Shown one piece after another: positions 56,704 through 64,000 of a DNA stretch of 64,000 bases. Every line of letters starts with the position of its first letter. Within the stretch, counting starts at the first letter, position 1. A program made the translations under genes and the position numbers. The stretch comes from Glycomyces amatae (GTDB taxonomy: Bacteria > Actinomycetota > Actinomycetes > Mycobacteriales > Micromonosporaceae): contig NZ_JAJLQZ010000012.1 of NCBI RefSeq assembly GCF_020991375.1, forward strand, positions 1-64,000, written 5' to 3'. The notes beneath the pieces were generated by a model. It had not been told where the DNA came from, made no database searches, and was given only the letters and a program-made list of their open reading frames with translations.

Positions 56704-58848
56704 CTAATGCACCAGCTCGGTCGGGGGCGTGAACTCCCCTTCCCCGTTCAGGTCCCACTGCGCGGCGAGGATGTCGGCGACCGCGTTGGCGGGCTTGCCG
56801 AGGTTCGCGCTGCCCACCACGTTCTGGGGGCTGTCGGGGTCGGCGACGAACGCGGCGGCCGCGGCGTTGGGCGTGAAGCCCACGAACCAGTTCGTGGAGT
56901 TCCCGTCGGTGGTGCCGGTCTTGCCCGCGACGGGCCCGTCGACGGCGTCGCCGACCTGCGGGGCGGTGCCCCACGTGCAGTTGCCGGCGACCGCGCCGTC
57001 CGCGGTCGGGCAGCGGGCCGCGTCGACGGCGGCGCGCGCGACATCGGTGCTGATCGCCTGCTCGCAGTCGCTCGCGAAGGTGATCGCCCCGCCGGTGCCG
57101 GTCACGGCGCTGGTCGCGGGGATCGGCGCGCAGTAGAGGCCGTCGGCCGGGAGCGCCGCGTAGGCGGCGGCCATGTCCATCGGCGTGGTCTGGGTGACGC
57201 CGAGGACGAACGTCCCGAAGGTCTCGGGGTTGTTCGTGACGTGGCTGAGGTCGGTCGGGTTGCGGAACTGGATGCCGAGGCGCTCGGCCATCTCGATGGA
57301 CTTGTCGACGCCGATGCGCTCGGCCAGCTGCACGAAGTAGGTGTTCACCGACTCGCCGAAGCCGGTCCACATGTTGTAGTCGCCGACCTCGGACTCGGAG
57401 GCGTTCTTGGGGCACCAGCGGTTCCCGCACGCCGAGGGCCCGCCGGGCGTCACGACGTACTGCGACGTGTACTGGTAGGGCGAGTAGATCGTGGTGTCCA
57501 GCGGCAGGCCCTCCTCGAGGGCCGCGAGCATGGTGAACATCTTGAACGACGAGCCGGCCTGGTAGCCGGGGACCGCGGAGTTGCCGCTCAGGAGCGGGTT
57601 CGTGGTGTTGGGGTAGGTGCCCTTGTACTCGGGCGCCGAGGTGTTGGGGCCGTTGTCGGAGATGTCGTTGGAGTAGTTGCGGTTGACGGCCATGACCTGG
57701 ATCGCGCCCGTGCCCGGCTCGATGACGACGGAGCCGAGCGCGTACTCCGAGCCGGTCTCGAGCTGGTCCTCGACGGCCTCCTGGGAGGCGTCCTGGAGGT
57801 CCGCGTCGAGGGTGGAGACGATCTCGTAGCCGCCGCGGAAGAGGCGCGCGGTGCGCTCCTCCTCGGTCTCGCCGAAGTCCTCCTGCTGCTCCCACCACTG
57901 CTCGAAGTAGTCGACGAAGAAGCCGTACTCGGAGTCGATCGCGCCGCCGGAGGTGTTGTTGGCGTCCTGCGGGTTGAGGCCGAGGTCGGTCGCCTTGGCC
58001 TCGTCGCCTTCGGCGGCGGTGAGGACGTCGATGGCGACCATGCGGTTGATGACGTGGTCGCGGCGGACCTTCGCGGCCTCGGAGGAGCCGTTGATGGGGT
58101 CGTAGTTCGACGGCGACTGGATCAGGCCGACGAGCAGCGCCGACTCGGGGACGGTGAGGTCGGCGGGGACCTTCCCGAAGTAGACCTGGGCGGCCGCGCC
58201 GATCCCGTACGCGCCGTTGCCGAAGTAGACGGTGTTGAGGTAGTTGGTGAGGATCTCCTGCTTCGACATCTCCTCTTCGAGCGCCAGCGCGTACCCCATC
58301 TCCTTGACCTTGCGGTCGATGGTGACCTCGCTGGCGGCCGCGACCTCGTCGGGCGTGGTCGCGGTGTAGGAGAGGACCTGGCGCACGTACTGCATGGTGA
58401 TGGTCGAGGCGCCCTCGGAGGTGTCGCCCTCGGCGATGTTGGTGACCAGGGCGCGCATGACGCCTTCGGGGTCGACGCCGTTGTGCTCGAAGAAGTTCGA
58501 GTCCTCGGTGGCGACGAGCGCGTCGATCACCGACGCGGGGATCTGGTCGTACTCGAGCTGGACCCGGTACTGGTCGCCGAAGGTCGCGATGACCGTCTCG
58601 CCGTCCGAGGCGTACAGGGTCGAGGACTCCGGCGCCGGGGGGAGGACGAGCTCGTCGGGGAGCTCGAGGACGGTCTCGGAGCCGACTTTGGCCAGGCCGC
58701 CGACGCTCGACACGAACGGCAGGAAGGCCACGCCGACCACGAGGCCGAACGCCACCGCGACCGGCACGAGCGCCAACATGGCGCGCCGCTGCACGGCGGT
58801 GATGGGTCCGAACCAGGTCTGCGCCACCGGCTTCGAAGATGCACTCAC
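56704..58848 (-). CDS. Class A penicillin-binding protein
   Basis: 714-residue bifunctional peptidoglycan synthase. A membrane helix lies at about 23-46. The GT51 glycosyltransferase domain has the catalytic Glu in [12 protein letters not shown] (near 113) and TITMQYVRQ. The transpeptidase domain has S-x-x-K in AGSSFKMF, S-x-N in ESVNTYF and K-T-G in AGKTGTTD, all intact. I use GTG 58848 with GGGAG 6 bases upstream instead of ATG 58875, which has none. Ends in a short acidic tail; no PASTA domain. It makes and cross-links cell wall glycan outside the membrane. Confidence 0.93.
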   Translation of the reverse strand: MSASSKPVAQTWFGPITAVQRRAMLALVPVAVAFGLVVGVAFLPFVSSVGGLAKVGSETVLELPDELVLPPAPESSTLYASDGETVIATFGDQYRVQLEYDQIPASVIDALVATEDSNFFEHNGVDPEGVMRALVTNIAEGDTSEGASTITMQYVRQVLSYTATTPDEVAAASEVTIDRKVKEMGYALALEEEMSKQEILTNYLNTVYFGNGAYGIGAAAQVYFGKVPADLTVPESALLVGLIQSPSNYDPINGSSEAAKVRRDHVINRMVAIDVLTAAEGDEAKATDLGLNPQDANNTSGGAIDSEYGFFVDYFEQWWEQQEDFGETEEERTARLFRGGYEIVSTLDADLQDASQEAVEDQLETGSEYALGSVVIEPGTGAIQVMAVNRNYSNDISDNGPNTSAPEYKGTYPNTTNPLLSGNSAVPGYQAGSSFKMFTMLAALEEGLPLDTTIYSPYQYTSQYVVTPGGPSACGNRWCPKNASESEVGDYNMWTGFGESVNTYFVQLAERIGVDKSIEMAERLGIQFRNPTDLSHVTNNPETFGTFVLGVTQTTPMDMAAAYAALPADGLYCAPIPATSAVTGTGGAITFASDCEQAISTDVARAAVDAARCPTADGAVAGNCTWGTAPQVGDAVDGPVAGKTGTTDGNSTNWFVGFTPNAAAAAFVADPDSPQNVVGSANLGKPANAVADILAAQWDLNGEGEFTPPTELVH

Positions 58849-59159
58849 GCTGTCTCCCGGGGAGCCCCGAAACATGGGGAATGAACGGTCAATTCAGTTG
58901 GGCGCGTCGTAGCGCCGAGTCAGGCGGAGTTCCGGGGGCGCGTCCACTCTACGACGCCGCGGTTCGGGGGCGGGGAGGCAGGCCGACCCAGGTGGGGGCG
59001 GTTACAGACGGTCCGGATACGGGCGCGTCGCCCGCCGCCGGCGGTCACCGCCTGGTAACGGCGGGAACGGCCGTGCGGCGTGGGCCGGGCGGCGCGGCGT
59101 GTCCCGGCCTCCGCGTCGGCGGAGCGTCCGGTCCCCGCCCGGCCGCTCGGCGGCCGCGT
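58849..59159. other. Intergenic region upstream of the PBP gene
   Basis: 311 bp between the PBP start and the 3' end of the next minus-strand gene. 58870-58960 is less GC-rich and probably holds the PBP promoter; the rest is GC-rich with several short inverted repeats (for example around 59028-59070). No convincing coding frame. Confidence 0.5.
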
Positions 59160-60086
59160 TCACCAGGCGAAGGCGAGGGCGACGGCGAGCACGGCGCCGG
59201 CGGCGGCCCAGGACAGGCCGATTGCGGCGGAGCGTCCTTCGTAGAGCCGGGTGGCGCCGGAGACGGCGACGAGCGCGAACGCGGCGGCCATGAACAGGAC
59301 GAGCGCGGGGGCCCAGCGCAGGACGAGGCCGCCGGTGCCGCCGACGTACGCGTTGTGGGCGTCGGGGCCGGTGGCGCGGGCGGGCAGTGCGGCGCCGAGG
59401 TCGTCGGCGGTGACCTCGCCGGTGAGGGCGAGCTCCTTGGACCAGTCGCCGGTGCTGAAGACGCCGGTGCACGAGGGCGCGAACCCGGTCTGGCAGGAGG
59501 TCACGGTCGCCGTGCCGGATTGGCTGTGGCCCACGGAGATCCACAGGGCGGGTGCGGCGGCCCACGCGAAGAACATGAGCAGGCACGCGCAGACGAGGAC
59601 GCCGAGGAGGGCCGGTCCGAGGCGCTTGGGCTCGCGGCGGGGGTGGGGGCGGCCGGGGCGCGCGGGGCGGCGGCGCTCGGACTCGGCCGCGCGCTCCCAC
59701 ACGGCCCGGATCGCGGCCATGCCCTCGGTCTGGGAGCCGAGCGGCCCTCGCTGCGGGGCGGGCCGCGGGTGCGGGGCGAGCGGGCCGTGCCCGGCGCCCG
59801 GGTGCGCGGCCGGGTCGGCGTGCGGGCCGAGGCCCGGGTGCGCGCCCGGGTGCGGGTCGCGTCCCGCGTAGGACGCCTGGTCGGTGTGCAGGTCGGGCAC
59901 CGCCTGCTGCGTGGCCGCCTCGACCGGCGCGGACTCGGGCGGCGCGGTCCCGTCCGGCTCCCCGGCCGCGGCGCTGTCGGCGCCGTAGGCGGCCGGGACC
60001 TGCGGCACCGCGGCGCCGCCGGCGGCCTCGGGCCCGCGTGGTGCCGGCTGTGGCTGAGGAGCGGCTGCGCGGCGTGTTCCAGACAT
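59160..60086 (-). CDS. Membrane protein with disordered Pro/His/Gly head
   Basis: 308 residues. 1 to about 160 is a disordered cytosolic region rich in P, A, G, H and R (with [19 protein letters not shown] near 84-102). Then a membrane helix (about 165-185), an extracytoplasmic loop of about 70 residues with a cysteine pair ([13 protein letters not shown]), and two further helices (about 250-270 and 282-305). The ATG 60086 lacks a clear ribosome site. The same frame runs on antisense through metG to 63272, which I treat as shadow. Function unknown. Divergent from metG. Confidence 0.75.
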   Translation of the reverse strand: MSGTRRAAAPQPQPAPRGPEAAGGAAVPQVPAAYGADSAAAGEPDGTAPPESAPVEAATQQAVPDLHTDQASYAGRDPHPGAHPGLGPHADPAAHPGAGHGPLAPHPRPAPQRGPLGSQTEGMAAIRAVWERAAESERRRPARPGRPHPRREPKRLGPALLGVLVCACLLMFFAWAAAPALWISVGHSQSGTATVTSCQTGFAPSCTGVFSTGDWSKELALTGEVTADDLGAALPARATGPDAHNAYVGGTGGLVLRWAPALVLFMAAAFALVAVSGATRLYEGRSAAIGLSWAAAGAVLAVALAFAW

Positions 60087-60224
60087 ACCGGTTATTGCAT
60101 CACCGAATCGGCGAAGCCGGGCGCAATCGCGCCCGGATCGCCGTGTCGAGTACGGGCGCGGCGGCCGCCGCACCGGCGGTCGGACGATGCCGGTCCCGGA
60201 GGTTGGACCGATACCATGGGGCGC

Positions 60225-62015
60225 ATGACACACGTACTGACCGCGCTGGCCTGGCCTTACGCCAACGGCCCGCGCCACATCGGCCATGTGGCGGGATTCG
60301 GGGTCCCCGCCGACGTCTTCGCCCGGTACATGCGCATGCGCGGTCACGACGTCCTCATGGTCTCCGGCACCGACGAGCACGGCACGCCGATCCTGGTGCA
60401 GGCCGACTCGGAGGGCCTCAAGGCCGCCGAGGCGGCCGCGAAGTACAACCGGATCATCGTGGAGGACCTGGACGCGCTGGGCCTGTCGTACGACCTGTTC
60501 ACGCGCACGACCACCGGGAACCACTACAAGACCGTGCAGGAGCTGTTCACCACGCTCTACGGCAACGGCTACATCCTCCAGAAGAAGACGCTCGGGGCGA
60601 TCAGCCCGTCGACGGGCCGCACCCTCCCCGACCGCTACATCGAGGGCACCTGCCCGCACTGCGGGTTCGACTCGGCGCGCGGCGACCAGTGCGACAACTG
60701 CGGCCGCCAGCTCGACCCGACCGACCTGGTCGACCCGAAGTCGCGGATCAACGGCGAGACCCCCAAGTTCGTGGAGGAGGACCACTTCTTCCTCGACCTC
60801 CCGGCGTTCGCCGACGCCCTGAACGCGTGGCTCGACACGCGCACCGGCTGGCGCACGAACGTCGTGCGGTTCACCAAGAACCTCCTCGACGACCTCCAGC
60901 CGCGCCCGATCTCGCGCGACCTGGACTGGGGCGTGCCGATCCCCCTCGAAGGCTGGGTCGAGCGCCCGGACAAGCGCCTGTACGTGTGGTTCGACGCGGT
61001 CATCGGCTACCTGAGCGCGACCATCGAGTGGGCGCGGCGCTCGGGCGACCCGGACGCGTGGCAGCGCTGGTGGCAGGACCCCGAGGCGGTCTCGTACTAC
61101 TTCATGGGCAAGGACAACATCGTCTTCCACTCCGAGATCTGGCCCGCGATGCTCCTGGGCGCCAACGGCGAGGGCGCCGGCGGCGGCGAGCCGGGCGCGC
61201 TCGGGAGGCTGAACCTGCCGACCGAGGTCGTGTCCTCGGAGTTCCTCACCATGGAGGGGAAGCAGTTCTCGTCCTCGCGGCGCGTGGTGATCTACGTGCG
61301 GGACTTCCTGGAGCGGTACTCCCCCGACGCGCTGCGCTACTACATCTGCGCGGCGGGCCCGGAGAACCAGGACTCGGACTTCACGTGGGCGGAGTTCCTG
61401 CGCCGCAACAACGACGAGCTGGTGGCCGGCTGGGGCAACCTGGTGAACCGGTCGATCGCCATGGCCGCGAAGAACTTCGGGGCCGTGCCCGAGCCGGGCG
61501 AGCTGGAGGAGGTCGACCGGGAGCTCCTGGCGGCCACGAAGGCGGCGTTCGACGCCGTCGGCGACTTGATCGGCGCCAACAAGGTCCGGGCGGGCATCGG
61601 CGAGGCCATGAAGGCGGTCGCGGCGGCCAACAAGTACCTCGCCGACACCGCGCCGTGGAAGATGAAGGAGGACCCCAAGCGCCAGGGCACGGTGCTGTTC
61701 ACGGTCCTCCAGGCGGTCTCGGACCTGAAGACGATCATGAGCCCGTTCCTGCCGCACTCCTCGCAGCGGGTGCACGAGCTGCTCGGCGGCGAGGGCGTGT
61801 TCGCGCCGATGCCGCACATCGAGGAGGTCGCAGACCTGGACGAGGGCGGCGCGACGAACGGGACCTACCCGATCCTGACCGGCGACTACGCGGACGTCCC
61901 GAAGTGGGAGTCCGTGCCGCTGGCGCCGGGGACGCCGCTGGCGAAGCCGGTGCCGGTGTTCACGAAGCTCGAGCCGTCCATCGTGGACGAGGAGATCGAG
62001 CGGCTGCACTCGTAG
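60225..62015 (+). CDS. metG: Methionyl-tRNA synthetase
   Basis: 596-residue class I synthetase that charges methionine to its tRNA. HIGH motif at 18-21 (RHIGHV), zinc knuckle with four Cys (CPHC...CDNC near 144-160), TDEHG in the active site and the KMSKS-like loop as KQFSSSR near 348. C-terminal helical anticodon domain present, no C-terminal dimerisation domain. ATG 60225 is used; ATG 60216, three codons earlier, is also possible. Followed, after one gene on the other strand, by tatD, the usual neighbour in actinobacteria. A second type of MetRS may exist elsewhere. Confidence 0.95.
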   Translation: MTHVLTALAWPYANGPRHIGHVAGFGVPADVFARYMRMRGHDVLMVSGTDEHGTPILVQADSEGLKAAEAAAKYNRIIVEDLDALGLSYDLFTRTTTGNHYKTVQELFTTLYGNGYILQKKTLGAISPSTGRTLPDRYIEGTCPHCGFDSARGDQCDNCGRQLDPTDLVDPKSRINGETPKFVEEDHFFLDLPAFADALNAWLDTRTGWRTNVVRFTKNLLDDLQPRPISRDLDWGVPIPLEGWVERPDKRLYVWFDAVIGYLSATIEWARRSGDPDAWQRWWQDPEAVSYYFMGKDNIVFHSEIWPAMLLGANGEGAGGGEPGALGRLNLPTEVVSSEFLTMEGKQFSSSRRVVIYVRDFLERYSPDALRYYICAAGPENQDSDFTWAEFLRRNNDELVAGWGNLVNRSIAMAAKNFGAVPEPGELEEVDRELLAATKAAFDAVGDLIGANKVRAGIGEAMKAVAAANKYLADTAPWKMKEDPKRQGTVLFTVLQAVSDLKTIMSPFLPHSSQRVHELLGGEGVFAPMPHIEEVADLDEGGATNGTYPILTGDYADVPKWESVPLAPGTPLAKPVPVFTKLEPSIVDEEIERLHS

Positions 62016-62024
62016 GAGCATCGC

Positions 62025-62059
62025 CGAAGCGGCCCCGGCGGATCGCCGGGGCCGCTTCG
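62025..62059 (+). terminator. Bidirectional terminator after metG
   Basis: CGAAGCGGCCCCGGCG pairs with CGCCGGGGCCGCTTCG, loop GAT, 16-bp perfect stem between convergent stops at 62015 and 62066. Confidence 0.88.
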
Positions 62060-62065
62060 CCGTGT

Positions 62066-63184
62066 TCAGACCGCGGGGGCGACCTCGGCGCGGGCGACCC
62101 ACTTCTCGTAGACGCCGCGGCGGACGGCCTCGGCGCCGGTGCGGGAGAGGACGTCGGGGCCGGGGCGGGCGATGCGGAAGCGGGCCCACTCCTCGTCGGC
62201 GTCGACGAGGGAGCCCGCGATGCCGTTCCAGACGACGCGGGTCGCCTCGCGCAGGACCCGGCGCACCTGGTGGGCGCGGCCGAGCTCGACGCCGGGGAGG
62301 TCGACGGGGCGGTCGGGGCGCAGCGGCGTCCACTGCCGGTCGGCGTAGTCGAGCAGCTCGTACTCGGCGCCGCTGGTCGCGTACGCGACGATGCGGGCGC
62401 CCTCGGGGAGCGGCAGGTCGGTGAGGTCGGCGGTGACGTGCTCGGGCAGGAGGTGCGCGGCGGAGATCGCGAAGCCGGTGCCGAGGACGGGCATGCCGCG
62501 CCGGTCGGAGGAGGGCATGGCGGTGAGGCCCTCGTAGTCGGGGGCGACGGGCGCCTCGTAGTCGGCGGGGTCGGCGACGGGCCAGCGCAGCGCGAACGCC
62601 CACCGGTCGCCCGGTTCGGTCTCGCCGCCGAGCACGGAGCGGGCGGCGGGGGTGCGCAGGTGGGCGGTGTCCCAGCGGCGGTAGCAGAAGCCGCCGGGGA
62701 CGGCGGCGGTCTCCATGAGGCGCGCGGCCTGCGCGGCGGTGACGGGCCGTTCGAGGAGGTCGCCGGGGGCGAGCGGCGCGGAGCGGCGGACGCGGTCGAG
62801 GAGGGCGCGGGCGGCCGGGTCGAGGTGCGGGGTCTGGGTGAGGCGGCGGACGTACTCGAGGTCGAGTCCGGGCGCGAGGGGCACGGTGAGGGCCTGGTCG
62901 TCGGCGACGGCGGGGACGCCGTCGCGCAGGACCTCGCTGGCGTGCACGAAGCGGCGGTGGGGGAACTCGGTGCCGGGGCGGGTGTTGGGGAGGAAGTCGG
63001 GGCGCGGGAGGGCGGAGAAGAGCTCCCAGGCGGCGCCGTCGGCGTAGGGGGCGCCGGGGTACTTCTCGCCCTGCCATTCGACGGTGGCGAGGATGGGGGT
63101 CTCGGTGTGGTCGGCCGGGACGGCGGGGCGGCGTTGCTGGAGCGCTGCGGCGCGGTTGCGGCGGGACGCGAGGTCGCGGGTCAT
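62066..63184 (-). CDS. Hypothetical protein inserted between metG and tatD
   Basis: 372-residue soluble protein that I do not recognise. It is rich in R, A, P and D with many short conserved-looking Trp/Tyr motifs (FCYRRWDTAHLRT near 165, WAFALRWPV near 192, EELLDYADRQW near 283). There is no signal peptide or membrane helix. One candidate is a toxin-immunity or SUKH-like protein, but the sequence does not let me decide. ATG 63184 lacks a good ribosome site. It interrupts the metG-tatD order from the opposite strand. Confidence 0.7.
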   Translation of the reverse strand: MTRDLASRRNRAAALQQRRPAVPADHTETPILATVEWQGEKYPGAPYADGAAWELFSALPRPDFLPNTRPGTEFPHRRFVHASEVLRDGVPAVADDQALTVPLAPGLDLEYVRRLTQTPHLDPAARALLDRVRRSAPLAPGDLLERPVTAAQAARLMETAAVPGGFCYRRWDTAHLRTPAARSVLGGETEPGDRWAFALRWPVADPADYEAPVAPDYEGLTAMPSSDRRGMPVLGTGFAISAAHLLPEHVTADLTDLPLPEGARIVAYATSGAEYELLDYADRQWTPLRPDRPVDLPGVELGRAHQVRRVLREATRVVWNGIAGSLVDADEEWARFRIARPGPDVLSRTGAEAVRRGVYEKWVARAEVAPAV

Positions 63185-63601
63185 GTGCGGCTCGATTCGT
63201 CATGCGCGGTGGGGCTGCTGTGGCGGCGGGGAGTGTCGGTGCGTCCACTGTCGGTGCACGGTTGCCCGCCAACGTAGGGGCCGGCTGTCAGGGGCGGATG
63301 TCGGGTGCGTGAAGAAGGTGTTACGGACGCGGGGCGGCGCCGGGGCGGCCGGGCGGCGCGGTGCCGCGCCGGTGCAGGGGCGGCACGGGAACGGCGCGGC
63401 ACAGCGGGCCGGGCACGGTGCCCCGCGCCGGGGCGCGGTTTCAGGGCGGGAACGCCGTACCTGAAGGCCGTAGTGCCATCCCCAACCCCCACCCTCCCCG
63501 GGGACCGTGGCGGCAATGCTTCCCCGCGGGTCCGACAGAAAACGGGCCCGCCGGGGACGATGTCACCCGGACGTGTGAACGCGGCGCGTGGCATCGTTGA
63601 C
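63185..63601. other. Divergent region before tatD
   Basis: 417 bp between the start of the unknown gene and tatD. Very GC-rich, with inverted repeats around 63355-63440. I see no coding frame with ribosome site and no recognisable RNA gene; it must hold both divergent promoters. Confidence 0.5.
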
Positions 63602-64000
63602 GCGTGTACCGATCCGAACCCGCGCCGGCGCCCGAGCCGCTCCCGTTCCCCGTCGCCGACAGCCACACCCACCTCGACCTCGTCGACACCTTCGGCGCCG
63701 ACGAGGAGCTCCCGGCGCCCGCGCCCGGCGCCCCCGAGGTCCGGGCGCGCCTGGACGAGGCCGAGGCCGCCGGGGTCGCCCGGGTCGTGCAGGTCGGCAC
63801 CGACGTCGACTCCTCCCGCTGGGCCGCCGAGCTCGCCGCCGCCGACCCCCGCGTCCTGGCCGCCGCCGCCCTCCACCCGAACGAGGCGCCCCGCCTGCCC
63901 GACCTCGACGCCGCCCTCGCCGCGGTCGACGCCGTCGCGGCGCTGCCGCGCGTGGCGGCCCTCGGCGAGACCGGCCTCGACTACTTCCGCACCGACGAGT
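63602..64000 (+). CDS. tatD: TatD-family deoxyribonuclease, start only
   Basis: 133 codons to the window end. The metal-binding DSHTHLD begins near residue 19, followed by the family's VVQVGTD, ALHPNEAP and ALGETGLDYF (Glu ligand near 124). TatD enzymes are metal-dependent nucleases of the amidohydrolase fold. GTG 63602 is used; GTG 63575 is in frame. Neither has a clear ribosome site. The gene continues beyond the window. Confidence 0.88.

Noticed and set aside
58839-60224. 462-codon N-terminal extension of metG
   Set aside because: MetRS starts at [12 protein letters not shown]; the extension is Arg/Gly-rich and overlaps a membrane-protein gene on the other strand.
60087-63272. Upstream extension of the 308-residue membrane protein to 1370 residues
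   Set aside because: The extension is antisense to metG and has shadow composition.

Overview
The window is about 70% GC, with GTG and TTG starts, SD sequences, actinobacterial gene families (ESX secretion, FCD/GntR-ehu, a CvnAB pair, Rv1086-type prenyltransferase, GTP-PEPCK, Pmt, two MetRS-region neighbours) and no sign of a plasmid or prophage. It is chromosomal DNA of a high-GC Gram-positive actinobacterium. The ESX layout and proline/glycine/glutamine tails remind me of Glycomycetales (Glycomyces/Stackebrandtia), but that is only an impression.

Layout. 1-17.4 kb is one type VII (ESX) secretion locus: two WXG100 proteins on the minus strand, a divergent pair of larger ESX proteins, mycosin MycP, a five-gene minus-strand operon of probable ESX accessory or substrate proteins (including a YbaB-like protein and a WXG protein with membrane helices), a membrane protein next to the triple-ATPase EccC, then divergent eccD-eccB and a PGYGQ-repeat membrane protein. 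17.5-22.6 kb holds a secreted SGNH esterase, an FCD-GntR repressor and the divergent ehuBCDA-type ectoine importer. 22.7-31.1 kb holds a KtrA/KtrB potassium uptake pair, a two-gene remnant conservon (sensor kinase plus Roadblock protein), ctaD, pncA and a Z-prenyl diphosphate synthase. 31.2-33.7 kb holds pckG and a 37-residue membrane peptide. 33.7-39.9 kb is a minus-strand cassette around a 1225-residue FtsK-like ATPase that carries a very long low-complexity linker. 40.1-43.5 kb holds phoH, two tandem secreted lysozyme-fold proteins and a DUF998-like membrane protein that has lost its stop codon.

The most interesting accessory region is 43.6-48.1 kb. A lower-GC AbiEi/AbiEii-type toxin-antitoxin pair sits inside a thioredoxin-domain (YyaL/DUF255) gene. 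The 148-bp 5' end of that gene is present on both sides of the pair (about 82% identical by eye), so the target was split and repaired by a foreign 5' end. The antitoxin start codon lies at the exact centre of a nested four-box palindrome (43875-43935), which looks like an autorepression operator. The repaired YyaL gene has also lost its normal C-terminus.

48.1-51.5 kb encodes a heterodimeric ABC exporter in which one half keeps only the signature motif and the other only the Walker motifs, so together they make a single complete ATP site. 51.7-54.8 kb holds an alpha/beta hydrolase and an isomerase/oxidoreductase pair behind a LacI-type operator. 54.9-64 kb holds tRNA-Ala(CGC), a protein O-mannosyltransferase, a class A penicillin-binding protein, a membrane protein, metG, an unknown protein and the start of tatD. 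All calls are from reading the sequence; no database search was possible.
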